A DNA stretch of 64,000 nt from Tautonia plasticadhaerens (lineage in GTDB: Bacteria > Planctomycetota > Planctomycetia > Isosphaerales > Isosphaeraceae), in contig NZ_CP036426.1 of assembly GCF_007752535.1 (NCBI RefSeq), positions 3,534,001-3,598,000 of the forward strand, in the 5' to 3' direction. Every line of letters starts with the position of its first letter. Positions within the stretch are counted from its first letter, which is position 1. Of the stretch, positions 32,001 through 40,062 are shown in pieces. Under the pieces are notes generated by a model. It saw nothing but the letters and a program-made list of their open reading frames with translations, was not told the origin of the DNA and did not search any database. The translations under genes and the position numbers were made by a program.

Positions 32001-32431
32001 CCCGGGGGGGAGGCCCCGGCTATCCCCAGGACCGCAAGGTCTTCGCCTCCTGGACCCGGCCGATCGCGGTCCTCTGCAACCAGAACAGCTTCAGCAACGC
32101 CGAGATCTTCAGCCACGCCGTCAAGACCCTCGGCCGCGGGACGCTCGTCGGCGTCACCACCGCCGGGGGGGTGATCAGCACCGGGGGCACCTCGATCATG
32201 GACGTCGGCTTCCTCCGCCTGCCCTTCCGGGGCTGGTTCGTGATCGGCACCGGGGAGGACATGGAACTCAACGGCGCCGAGCCCGACGTCGAGATCTGGC
32301 CCGAGCCCGGCGAGTGGCCCTCGGGGGAGGACCGCCAGCGCTCCGAGGCGATCGACCGGCTCGAGCAGGCCGTCTCCCGGGCGAAGGACCAAGTGCGACC
32401 CGACCTCCGCAAGGCCAGCGACCGGCGCTGA
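29060..32431 (+). CDS. Secreted tricorn-like protease with beta-propellers and S41 core, 1123 aa
   Basis: Tricorn-type proteases feed peptides through beta-propellers to an S41 active site. A signal peptide covers about residues 1-32. Many TolB/WD40-like blades follow (repeated AFSPDGETIAF, WSPDGRWIAF and ISDAEGQCDLWRA patterns) over about residues 40-650. They are interrupted near 560-620 by a very acidic Asp/Glu-rich insertion. C-terminal parts are a tricorn C1 helical domain (RAAFDLAWRTMRDRWYDEAL), a PDZ domain (VLPGGPADQIRWKIEPGE) and the S41 domain (GLVIDVRENGGGSTADLL) with the nucleophilic Ser in NQNSFSNAEIFSHA. Length is typical. It should act outside the cytoplasm. Confidence 0.92.
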   Translation: MPMPLDPSPRTIAAAVVALSALILDVPPAVAQGPGPIRLAEDPAVSPDGETIAFSWAGDLWSVPAGGGTARRLTVHPGLDAEPAFSPDGETIAFVADRGEGRQVYRMPAEGGAPVPLTAHSEGYRLEGWFPDGESLLVNASRDHFWRHAERFFRIDADERSADELLFDAYGADGSLSPDGKRLLFTREGVAWWRKGYRGSQASQIWEVDLDSGEYTRLLDPETGARSPLWKPDGSGFYYVGVRDGAFNLIEHDPGSGEDRPLTRFEDDSVVMPALSKDGKTLVFRHLFDLYRIDPTADRPGPTRLEVVHEAEAMVPPVARETLERAEDVAFSDDGLELAFIAGGDLWVMDTVLREPVRVTDTPEEERSPAFSPDGDSILFISDAEGQCDLWRATREDADRFWWQNDGFDLDRVTEDAAVESRPLWSPEGSSVAFVKGNGDLWVMDADGSDPRLLLEGWSPPEYCWSPDGRWIAFARDDDEFNADVWILPLDGSREPSNVSEHPFNDGDPAWSPDGKILAFAGERGSDGEVDVHFVYLRREDDELGRRDRTIEEAIEKIKKARKEGGKGDGNGPSAPKSSPFEPDGDEPEDEPAEDEDEDDDGNEEEDEDETPVVEIDFEDLHERVRRVSIPDSRESGLFWSPDSEKLAFRASVDGQDGTYTIKPPDELEPKRLTPETIAGARWLDEGNQVVGSLGGVPASVSGSGGSVTRYPFAARQEYDRRAKYRAAFDLAWRTMRDRWYDEALNNRNWDAIRRKYIDVAASSADLGMFSQVVRLMLGELNGSHLGFSPSGEDGIEPVEGDWGIETAHLGLRFDPGHAGPGLEVRDVLPGGPADQIRWKIEPGELVVRIDGEAVDPDMDLTALLNGPLDRDVSLVVRDTDGEDRTVTLRPISFGQARSLLYDKWVEDNREAVEEAGDGTLGYLHIRAMNGSSFDRFQEELYSAAAGKEGLVIDVRENGGGSTADLLLTALTQPAHAVTVPRGGGPGYPQDRKVFASWTRPIAVLCNQNSFSNAEIFSHAVKTLGRGTLVGVTTAGGVISTGGTSIMDVGFLRLPFRGWFVIGTGEDMELNGAEPDVEIWPEPGEWPSGEDRQRSEAIDRLEQAVSRAKDQVRPDLRKASDRR

Positions 32432-32613
32432 GCTCCCCGGCCGGCCGAATGCCGCCGAAGGAGGCTGGAGGAGCGACGACGAATTTCGGAGGATAGCGAG
32501 GCCCCGGGCCTTCCCCGGCCCGGTCGGCCCCCCCGGCATCCGGCATCCGGCCGTCTCCCGAAGTCTCCTATGACCCGTCCCGCCGCCCGAATCTCCCGAA
32601 AGGCAACGACCCG

Positions 32614-33384
32614 ATGATCGCCAAGATCGGCCCCATGACGCTCCGCCCGACGATCGCCCCGGCCCTGGCCCTGGGGCTGCTCGCCCTCGCCGGCGCCTCC
32701 TCCCCCGCGCAGGACGACCCGCCGAAGGCCGAGGAGCTGCTGTCGAAGTACATCGAGGCCACCGGGGGCGCCGAGGCGTACAAGGCGCTCAGCTCCCGCA
32801 AGGCCACCGGCACGATCGAGTTCGCCGGGGCCGGCCTGAAGGGCTCGCTGGAGCTGATGCAGCAGGCGCCCGACAAGATGAAGACGGTCCTGGAGCTGGA
32901 GGGCGTCGGCACCTTCGTCCAGGGCACCGACGGCACCACCGCCTACGAGATCAACCCCATCAGCGGGGAGCGGACGCTGGAGGGGGCCGAGAAGGCCGCC
33001 TTCCTCCGAGAGGCCGCCTTCTACGCCGACCTGGACTGGCAGGACTACTACACCAAGGCCGAGACCACCGGCACCGAGGAGGTCGAGGGCTCGACGTGCT
33101 TCGTCGTCGAGATGACCCCCAAGGAGGGGGCCCCCGAGACCCGATACTTCGACGCCGACTCCGGCCTGCTGGTCAAGACCAAGCGGGTCGTCCAGACGCC
33201 GATGGGGGAGATCCCCGTCGAGTCGTTCCTGGGAGACTACAAGGAGGTCGACGGCATCACGATGCCGTTCTCGAGCACCGAGAAGCTCGTCGGCCAGGAG
33301 GTCAAGACGACGATCGAGGCGGTCGAACACGGCGTCGACTTCCCCGAAGGGACCTTCGCCGTGCCCGACTCGCTCCAGAAGTGA
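32614..33384 (+). CDS. Exported outer-membrane-lipoprotein-sorting-like protein, 256 aa
   Basis: A signal peptide spans residues 1-32 (MTLRPTIAPALALGLLALAG, ASS-PAQD). The mature part begins with AEELLSKYIEATGGAEAYKA, a helix typical of planctomycete and bacteroidete proteins related to LolA/LolB-fold lipoprotein-sorting domains. Antiparallel strands follow (TKRVVQTPMGEIPVESFLGD, YKEVDGITMPFSSTEKLVGQ). 'Y.evdGi..P......' is common in this group. Its ligand is unknown; a periplasmic lipid or lipoprotein carrier role is inferred from the fold only. Either ATG at 32614 or 32635 may be used. It follows the tricorn-like gene by 182 bp on the same strand. Confidence 0.7.
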   Translation: MIAKIGPMTLRPTIAPALALGLLALAGASSPAQDDPPKAEELLSKYIEATGGAEAYKALSSRKATGTIEFAGAGLKGSLELMQQAPDKMKTVLELEGVGTFVQGTDGTTAYEINPISGERTLEGAEKAAFLREAAFYADLDWQDYYTKAETTGTEEVEGSTCFVVEMTPKEGAPETRYFDADSGLLVKTKRVVQTPMGEIPVESFLGDYKEVDGITMPFSSTEKLVGQEVKTTIEAVEHGVDFPEGTFAVPDSLQK

Positions 33385-33651
33385 GCCGGTGGGCCGGGCC
33401 CCCGACCCGGGCCGATCGGGGGCGGCCCCCGACCCGAGAACCGTCCTCCTCGCCCCACCCCGCCCCCGATCGCCGGGGCGGGGCAGGGGAGGCGGGGCCG
33501 CCCGGCCGACCGCCCGGGCCCCTTCCGTCCCTCCGACATCGCGACCGGCACGGGAGTTGAATGGTCAAGTCCCCGTGCCCCCGCCCGAGGCGCGTGCAGG
33601 GCAGTCCGCCCGGGGTCGGGCGATGTCCGAGGCCGGCAGGAGTGCCCACCA

Positions 33652-34041
33652 ATGACCTTCCGAGAAACCCTGGAGCAGCACCTTCGGGCCCTCAAGGAAC
33701 GCGACCTCGACGCCCTGATCGCCACGCTCCCCGACGACGAGCTGACCCAGATCTCGGCCGACGGCCGCCTCGTCCGATCGGTCGACGAGTTCGTCCGCCG
33801 CCACCGGGACTGGTTCTCCTCCCCCTCCTGGACGCTGGAGACCCGGCTGGAGGAGCTGACCGAGGCCGACGCCCTCGGCCTGGCCGTCGTCCACCTGACC
33901 TGCCGGGACGAGCCCCCCGACGGCGACCGGGTCGTCACCCAGGGCTTCCTGACCCTCGCCTTCGCCCGGCAGGACGACCGCTGGGTCATGTTCCACGACC
34001 AGACCACCCCGACCCGACCCCGGACCGACCCCGCCGGCTGA
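33652..34041 (+). CDS. SnoaL/NTF2-like domain protein, 129 aa
   Basis: The protein fits the small cone-shaped NTF2/SnoaL (DUF4440-like) fold. It has an N-terminal helix FRETLEQHLRALKERDLDAL, the short 'I..d..l' strand region, then VDEFVRRHRDWFSSPSWTLE and alternating strands ending in LTLAFARQDDRWVMFHDQTT. Such proteins serve as small-molecule binders, isomerases or association domains, and the sequence does not tell which. No signal peptide is present. The ATG at 33652 is preceded by AGGAG. It lies 81 bp upstream of rarA on the same strand and could share its transcript. Confidence 0.75.
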   Translation: MTFRETLEQHLRALKERDLDALIATLPDDELTQISADGRLVRSVDEFVRRHRDWFSSPSWTLETRLEELTEADALGLAVVHLTCRDEPPDGDRVVTQGFLTLAFARQDDRWVMFHDQTTPTRPRTDPAG

Positions 34042-34122
34042 CCCGCCCGCCCTCCCGGGGCCTCCCCCGGCGGCCGGGTCGGACCGACCCGACCGTCCGA
34101 ACCGCCCGAGCGAGGCCCGACC

Positions 34123-35484
34123 ATGCCCAGGGAGCAGACGGGGAGCCTCTTCGGCGAGCCCGAGGAGCGGCCCGATCCGGCCGGGCCCCGGCCCGAGACG
34201 CCCCCCAACCCCTCGGCGCCGCTGGCCGACCGGATGAGGCCCCGGTCGCTCGACGAGTTCGTCGGCCAGGAGCACCTGATCGGCCCCGGCAAGCTGCTCC
34301 GGAGGCTGGTCGAGGGGTCCGGCCGGATCCCGTCGATGATCCTCTGGGGCCCCCCCGGCTCGGGCAAGACCACCCTGGCCCGGCTGCTCTCGACCCGGGA
34401 CCGGACCCGGTTCGAGCCGGTCTCGGCCGTGCTCTCCGGCGTGAAGGAGCTGAGGGAGGCGATCGCCCGGGCCCGGGAGGCCCGCCGGCACTTCATCCAC
34501 ACCCTCCTGTTCGTCGACGAGATCCACCGCTTCAACAAGGCCCAGCAGGACGCCCTGCTGCCGAGCGTCGAGGACGGCACCGTCACCCTCGTCGGCGCGA
34601 CCACCGAGAACCCGTCGTTCGAGGTCAACGCCGCGCTGCTCTCCCGGTGCCGGACGGTGGTCCTCCACCCCCTGGACGAGGGGACGATCGCCTCCCTGCT
34701 CCGGAGGGCGTTGGAGGACGGGGAGCGCGGGCTGGCGACGCTGCTCCCCGAGGTGCCCGAGGCCGAGCTGGGCCGGCTGGCCCGGTCCTCCGGGGGGGAC
34801 GTCCGGGTGGCCCTCTCGGCCCTGGAGGCGGCGGTGCTCTCGAGCCCCCCGGGGGAGGACGGCCGGAGGGTCGTCGACGAGGCGACCGTCGTCGAGGCGC
34901 TCGGCCGCTCCCGGTACTCCTACGACAAGGGGGGGGAGGACCACTACAACCTGGCCTCGGCCCTGATCAAGAGCCTGAGGAACTCCGACGCCGACGCCGG
35001 GCTCTACTGGCTGGCCCGCCTGATCGGGGGGGGGGCCGACCCGGTCTTCATCGCCCGGAGGCTCTGCATCCTCGCCTCGGAGGACGTCGGCCTGGCCGAC
35101 CCGATGGCGATGGTCCAGGCGAGCTCGGCGGCCGAGATCACCCGGCTGATCGGCCTGCCCGAGGCGCTCTACCCGCTGGCCCAGGCGACGATCTACCTGG
35201 CCCGGGCCCCCAAATCGGACCTGGTGAAGCGGGCCTACCACGCCGCCTCGGCCGACGCCGACGAGACCGCCCGGGAGCCGGTCCCCCTGCACCTGCGCAA
35301 CGCCGTCACCCCGACGATGAAGGCCGCCGGCTACGGCCGGGGCTACCGGTACGCCCACGACGACCCGGCCGCCCGGGAGGAGATGTCCTGCCTGCCGGAC
35401 CGGCTCCGGGGCCGATCGTACCTCGACGACCCCGGAGCGGGCCCGGGCCCGTCGGGGTCGGCCGAGGAACCGGGCGACCCCTGA
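34123..35484 (+). CDS. rarA: Replication-associated recombination protein RarA (MgsA), 453 aa
   Basis: RarA is a AAA+ clamp-loader-like ATPase that acts at stalled replication forks. The family hallmarks are present: LADRMRPRSLDEFVGQEHLI (residues 34-53), Walker A GPPGSGKT at 76-83, Walker B LFVDEIHRFNKAQQDALLP, and VGATTENPSFEVNAALLSRC with the arginine finger. The C-terminal part holds YDKGGEDHYNLASALIKSLR and SDADAGLYWLARLIGGG, the MgsA_C tetramerisation region. Length is normal. The N-terminal extension of about 30 residues is Pro/Glu-rich and includes a GSLFG-like segment, also common in the family. Confidence 0.97.
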   Translation: MPREQTGSLFGEPEERPDPAGPRPETPPNPSAPLADRMRPRSLDEFVGQEHLIGPGKLLRRLVEGSGRIPSMILWGPPGSGKTTLARLLSTRDRTRFEPVSAVLSGVKELREAIARAREARRHFIHTLLFVDEIHRFNKAQQDALLPSVEDGTVTLVGATTENPSFEVNAALLSRCRTVVLHPLDEGTIASLLRRALEDGERGLATLLPEVPEAELGRLARSSGGDVRVALSALEAAVLSSPPGEDGRRVVDEATVVEALGRSRYSYDKGGEDHYNLASALIKSLRNSDADAGLYWLARLIGGGADPVFIARRLCILASEDVGLADPMAMVQASSAAEITRLIGLPEALYPLAQATIYLARAPKSDLVKRAYHAASADADETAREPVPLHLRNAVTPTMKAAGYGRGYRYAHDDPAAREEMSCLPDRLRGRSYLDDPGAGPGPSGSAEEPGDP

Positions 35485-35685
35485 CCCCGGGCGGCCGGGC
35501 TCCGACGCCCCGGGCCCCCGGGCCCCGGATCGGGACACGCTCGACGCCCCCGCCTCGTTTCGAGGCGTGCCGACGAGTCGGAGGGGCGCCGTCGGAGACG
35601 GGGGCCGGCCCGGGGCCCGGGAGGGCACCGGCGCCCCCCCCGCGACGACGCCACCCCGGGTCGATCCGGCCGGCCGATCTCCGGG

Positions 35686-37578
35686 TCATTCGCCGTCCCC
35701 GGGCCCCGCGCCGATCCCCTCGACGGCGTGCTCGGCCGCCCGGACGACGTAGTTGTTCGGGTCGTCGAGGGCCCCCCGGATGACCTCCTCGGCCGGGGAG
35801 GCGAGGCCGTCGAGCCGGTCGAGGACGTTGATCGCCCGGAGGCGGACCCACTCGTTGTCGCTGCCCATCGCGTCGACCAGGGCGGGCATCGCCTCGTCGA
35901 CCCTCCCCAGCCGGGCGAGGGCGTCGGCGGCGGCCACCCGGACCCAGGGGGCGGGGTCCTCCAGGCTCGATGCCAGCCGATCGGCGACCGGCAGGGCCGA
36001 GTCCCCCCGGATCGCCAGGCCGGTGGCCCCCCACCACCGGACGGCCGGGTCGGGGTCGTCGAGCAGGAGGGCCAGGTCGTCCACGTCCGACGGGTCCCCC
36101 CGGCCGGCCAGGTCGGCCGCCTCGGCGATCCGGCCGATCGGGTAGCACGACGGGTCGGCCCGGACGGCGTCGTAGGGGGCACGCTCGCCGAACCGGGTCC
36201 TCAGGTCCGACTCGGGGAGCAGGCCGAGGTCGACGACCTCCAGTTGCCATCGGCGGTGCTCGGCGCGGAGACGTTCGAGGATCTCCCGGTGCTCGGGGGA
36301 GGAGGCGAGGTTCTCGACCTCGGACGGGTCGAGCCGGGTGTCGTACAGCTCCTCGACGGGCTTGGACAGCGTCATGAAGGCGGCGGCCCCCCCGGTCAAC
36401 TCCCCCGAGTCGGCCAGGCGCTGCCAGTCCCGCATCGTGGGCATCTCGTACATGTAGCTGATGTGTTGGTGGTGGAAGTAGGGCAGGTGCGGCAGGTAGT
36501 TGCGGATGTACGTGTATCGTTTATCCCGGACCATCCGGATCAGGTCGTAGCGCTCGTCCATGCGGTCCCGGAAGCCGAAGACGAGGTCCCGAGGGCCGGC
36601 CTGCGAGTCGCCGAGGAAGGCCGAGCCCTGCATGTGGCCGGGGATCTCCAGGCCGGCGAGGCTGAGGACGGTGGGCGCCAGGTCGACGAAGCTGATCAGC
36701 CGGTCGGTCGTCTCGCCGGGGGAGCCCGGGGAGAGCCGGGCGTACTTCTCGGGGAACCGGACGATGAAGGGGACCCGGGTGCTGGAGTCGTAGAGCCACC
36801 GCTTGCCCCGGGGCATGCCGGCGCCGTGGTCGGAGTAGTAGAAGACGATCGTGTCGTCGAGCAGGCCGTCGGCCTCGAGCTGGTCGAGCAGGGCGCCGAC
36901 CTGGCCGTCCATGTAGGTGATCATATCCGCGTATCGGGCCCAGTCCCGGCGGACGGCGGGGGTGTCGGGGTGGTAGGGGGGGACGGTCGCCCTCGCCGGG
37001 TCGTGGAACATCCCGGGGGAGAAGCCGGCGACCCGCTCCCGGTACTGGTCCTCGGGCAGCCGGATCTGGCTCTCGTGGCTGGTGGTGAAGTTGAAGACGG
37101 CGAAGAAGGGCTGCCCCTCGGCCCGGTCCCGGTAGGTGGCCGTGTCGCTCGACTCGTCCCAGGTCCCTTCCGGGGTCGGCAGGTTGTAGTCGGTCTTGGA
37201 GTTGTTGGTGCAGTAGTAGCCGGCGTCCCGGAGGTACTCGGGGAACATCCGGACCCCCTCGGGCAGCGTCCCCCGGCAGCGCATGTGCTGGGAGCCGATC
37301 GAGGGGGGGTACATGCCGGTGATGATGGTCGACCGGGCGGGGGCGCAGACGCCGATCGTGGCGAAGGCGTGGGTGTACCGGACGCCCTGCGAGGCGAGGC
37401 GGTCGAGGTTCGGCGTCACGGCGTAGGCGTCGCCGAAGCTGCCGAGGTTGGGGCTGATGTCCTCGCAGGTGACCCAGAGGATGTTGGGCCGGTCGGCCGG
37501 GGTCCGGGACGCCCCCAGGCCCGGGGCCGGGAGGGCGGCGAGCAGGATCGGGATGAGGCAGGACGATCGGGGCGTCAT
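35686..37578 (-). CDS. Secreted sulfatase with C-terminal HEAT repeats, 630 aa
   Basis: A sulfatase that removes sulfate esters from polysaccharides or other substrates. The signal peptide ends near residue 24. The active-site Cys78 in CAPARST (C-x-A-x-R) is the residue converted to formylglycine. Metal ligands appear in NILWVTCEDISPNLGSFGD and later in FYYSDHGAGMPRGKRWLYDS. From about residue 505 the chain holds repeated helical units (DPAVRWWGATGLAIRGDSAL, PWVRVAAADALARLGRVDEA, NEWVRLRAINVLDRLDG) that are HEAT-like and probably mediate protein contact. The catalytic part fits the S1 family. No partner sulfatase-maturing enzyme is in the window. Confidence 0.9.
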   Translation of the reverse strand: MTPRSSCLIPILLAALPAPGLGASRTPADRPNILWVTCEDISPNLGSFGDAYAVTPNLDRLASQGVRYTHAFATIGVCAPARSTIITGMYPPSIGSQHMRCRGTLPEGVRMFPEYLRDAGYYCTNNSKTDYNLPTPEGTWDESSDTATYRDRAEGQPFFAVFNFTTSHESQIRLPEDQYRERVAGFSPGMFHDPARATVPPYHPDTPAVRRDWARYADMITYMDGQVGALLDQLEADGLLDDTIVFYYSDHGAGMPRGKRWLYDSSTRVPFIVRFPEKYARLSPGSPGETTDRLISFVDLAPTVLSLAGLEIPGHMQGSAFLGDSQAGPRDLVFGFRDRMDERYDLIRMVRDKRYTYIRNYLPHLPYFHHQHISYMYEMPTMRDWQRLADSGELTGGAAAFMTLSKPVEELYDTRLDPSEVENLASSPEHREILERLRAEHRRWQLEVVDLGLLPESDLRTRFGERAPYDAVRADPSCYPIGRIAEAADLAGRGDPSDVDDLALLLDDPDPAVRWWGATGLAIRGDSALPVADRLASSLEDPAPWVRVAAADALARLGRVDEAMPALVDAMGSDNEWVRLRAINVLDRLDGLASPAEEVIRGALDDPNNYVVRAAEHAVEGIGAGPGDGE

Positions 37579-37841
37579 CGGGTCGGTCCTCGGGGGGCCG
37601 GATCGGGGCGGGTCGGTTCGGGCTTTGCGTGCCTCGCGAGGGGCCGCTCGCGCGAGCTCGACGCCGGGCCCCTCCCCGGGAGCAGGACTATCAGAACGCC
37701 CGGGCCCGGGCAAGGCGCCGCGGGCGTTGCCCGGGGGCCGGGGGGGATATAGATTGGAGTGTCGAGGCGCGACGCGACGGCCATGCCGTGCCCCGCGTCG
37801 CCCTCCCCCCGACCGAACCACCCCCGACCCGGGACACGCCC

Positions 37842-38207
37842 ATGTCCGACCCCGCCGAGCCGCAGTTCGAAGCCGAGGACGTCGACGGCGCCACCGTGGC
37901 CCGGGTCACGGCCCGGGAGATCCGGCACCCCGACGTGGCCGTCGCGCTGGGGGCGCAGCTCCGGGGGCTGGTCGAGGAGCACGGCCGGACCCGGATCGTC
38001 GTCGACCTGCACGACTGCCGGTACCTGAGCAGCACCGGGTTCGGCGCCCTGCTGAACCTGGGGAGGCTGCTGAAGCAGCACGACGGCAAGATGGCGATCT
38101 GCCGGGTCCACCCCGACGTCCGGGTCGGGGCCCGGATCATCGGCATGGAGCAGGTCTGCGCCTTCTTCGACCACGAGTCGGAGGCGATCGCCCACGTCTC
38201 GGCCTGA
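37842..38207 (+). CDS. STAS-domain anti-sigma factor antagonist-like protein, 121 aa
   Basis: The single domain fits SpoIIAA/RsbV-type STAS proteins: strand-helix pattern with IVVDLHDCRYLSSTGFGALL, where the Ser of LSST occupies the phosphorylation site used by anti-sigma kinases, and the following helix LNLGRLLKQHDGKMAICRV. When unphosphorylated, such proteins bind the anti-sigma kinase and free the sigma factor. No kinase or phosphatase gene is nearby, so its partner is encoded elsewhere. The ATG at 37842 is chosen because the domain begins there. Cytoplasmic. Confidence 0.85.
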   Translation: MSDPAEPQFEAEDVDGATVARVTAREIRHPDVAVALGAQLRGLVEEHGRTRIVVDLHDCRYLSSTGFGALLNLGRLLKQHDGKMAICRVHPDVRVGARIIGMEQVCAFFDHESEAIAHVSA

Positions 38208-38300
38208 CCCCCGGGCCGGGCGCCCGGCCGGCCCGACGGCGGTTGACACGCCCCCGGGCCGACTGCACGATGGACGCTCCCACCCCCCGAGGAGCATCCC

Positions 38301-39707
38301 GTGAACCTGCCCCAATCGCATCTCCCTGGCCGCCTCGCCTCGTCGTGGCTGGCGACGGCCCTCGCCCTGTGGGCCTGCCCGGCGGTCGTCGCCCACGACG
38401 GCGAGGGGGACCACGACCACGAGCCCCGGGCCGTCCCCCCGGGCGAGCAGCACGCGCCGTCGGCCATGCCCGACCGGATCATCCTGACCTGGACCGGCGA
38501 CCCCAGCCGCTCCCAGGCCGTCACCTGGCGGACCGACGCCACCGTGCCCCGGGCCGTCGCCCAGATCGCCCCGGCCGACGACGGCCCGGAGTTCGTCGAC
38601 GAGGCGAGGGAGGTCGAGGCGACCACCGAGGCCCTGGACACCGACCTCAACCGGGTCCACTGCCACACCGTCGTCTTCGAGGGCCTGGAGCCGGGCGAGG
38701 ACTACCTCTACCGGGTCGGCGACGGCGTGAACTGGAGCGAGTGGATCCGGTTCAAGACCGCGCTGGACGAGCCGGCCCCGTTCTCGTTCATCTACTTCGG
38801 CGACGCCCAGAACGACCTGAAGGCCCACTGGTCCCGGGTCATCCGCCAGGCCTACTCCGACGCCCCCCAGGCGAAGTTCCTGCTCCACGCCGGGGACCTG
38901 ATCAACCGGGCCGACGCCGACGCCGAGTGGGGGGACTGGTTCCGGGCCGGCGGCTGGGTCAACGCGATGATGCCCACCATCGCCACCCCCGGCAACCACG
39001 AGTACGGCCGGAGCCTGGACGACGGCCGGGCCCTCTCCGGGCACTGGCGCCCCCAGTTCGCCTTCCCCGAGAACGGCCCCGAGGGGCTGGAGGAATCGGC
39101 CTACTCCCTGGACTTCCAGGGCGTCCGGTTCGTCTCGCTCAACTCCAACGAGAAGCAGCAGGAGCAGGCCGACTGGCTCCGGGGGGTGCTCTCCGACAAC
39201 CCCAACCGCTGGACGATCCTCACCTTCCACCACCCGATCTACTCCGCCGCCCGGGGCCGGGACAACGCCGACCTCCGCGCCCTCTGGCAGCCGATCATCG
39301 ACGAGTACGCCGTCGACCTCGTCCTCACCGGGCACGACCACACCTACGCCCGGAGCGGCCTGATCGCGGCCGAGGAGAACCTCCCCGAGGGGGCCCGGGC
39401 CCGGACCGGGGAGGCGGGCACCGTCTACGTCGTCTCGGTCAGCGGGCCGAAGATGTACGACGTCGACCGGGAGGACTGGATGAGGAGGGCCGCCGCCGAC
39501 ACCCAGCTCTACCAGGTCGTCAGCATCGACGGCCCGGTGCTCATCTACCAGGCCCGGACCGCCACCGGGAAGCTCTACGACGCCTTCACCCTCCGCAAGC
39601 AGCCCGACGGCCCCAACCGGCTGATCGACGCCATCCCCGACGAGCCCGAGCGGCTCCGGGCCGAGGAGCCGGCCGAGGACGCCGCCGCCGCCGGCGCCTC
39701 GAACTGA
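38301..39707 (+). CDS. Secreted purple acid phosphatase-like metallophosphoesterase, 468 aa
   Basis: The GTG at 38301 follows GAGGAGCATCCC. After a signal peptide (to about residue 31) and a His/Asp-rich segment (HDGEGDHDHEPR) comes an Fn3-like N-terminal domain (PDRIILTWTGDPSRSQAVTW), typical of purple acid phosphatases. The metallophosphoesterase domain carries the metal motifs GDAQ (about 166), LLHAGDLINR, TPGNHEYG, LTFHHPIYS and VLTGHDHTYAR. Such enzymes hydrolyse phosphate monoesters outside the cytoplasm. The C-terminal 40 residues are a low-complexity acidic tail. A strong hairpin follows at 39780. Confidence 0.9.
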   Translation: MNLPQSHLPGRLASSWLATALALWACPAVVAHDGEGDHDHEPRAVPPGEQHAPSAMPDRIILTWTGDPSRSQAVTWRTDATVPRAVAQIAPADDGPEFVDEAREVEATTEALDTDLNRVHCHTVVFEGLEPGEDYLYRVGDGVNWSEWIRFKTALDEPAPFSFIYFGDAQNDLKAHWSRVIRQAYSDAPQAKFLLHAGDLINRADADAEWGDWFRAGGWVNAMMPTIATPGNHEYGRSLDDGRALSGHWRPQFAFPENGPEGLEESAYSLDFQGVRFVSLNSNEKQQEQADWLRGVLSDNPNRWTILTFHHPIYSAARGRDNADLRALWQPIIDEYAVDLVLTGHDHTYARSGLIAAEENLPEGARARTGEAGTVYVVSVSGPKMYDVDREDWMRRAAADTQLYQVVSIDGPVLIYQARTATGKLYDAFTLRKQPDGPNRLIDAIPDEPERLRAEEPAEDAAAAGASN

Positions 39708-40062
39708 CCGACGGGCCGGCCGGACGCCCCTCCCACCCCGGACGCCCCCGGCACGGCGATTGCTCCTGGAGCGACGCTGCCCGCGCCCGGGGGCCGGACG
39801 GCCCCCGGGCGCGGGCCCCTCGGCCGCCCCGGGGCGTCGACGCCCCTCCCACGGCCTCCCGGCCGGGCCCCGGGGCCCGGCCCCGACGCGACCCGGGCGG
39901 ATCCCCGGGATCCGCCGCCTGCGCCGATCCTCCCGAGCAGGATTGAGGAGATCGGTCGAACCGACCGGATCGGCCGGGCGCCCGAGGCGGCCGGCCGGCC
40001 CGGCCCCTCGACCCGGGCCGATCCGGATCGGCCCGAGACGCCCCCCCGGAGGAATCGACGCC
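39708..40062. other. Intergenic region with a terminator hairpin
   Basis: Only the hairpin at 39780-39815 and the GGAGG ribosome binding site before 40063 are recognisable. No gene seen. Confidence 0.55.
39780..39815 (+). terminator. Strong hairpin after the phosphatase gene
   Basis: Perfect 16-bp arms CCCGCGCCCGGGGGCC (39780-39795) and complement (39800-39815) with a GGAC loop, 73 bp after the phosphatase stop codon. No T tract follows, as often in very GC-rich genomes. Confidence 0.6.

Noticed and set aside
35728-37752. Long plus-strand frame opposite the sulfatase
   Set aside because: Its translation is Val/Gly/Arg-rich without motifs, while the opposite strand encodes a complete sulfatase.
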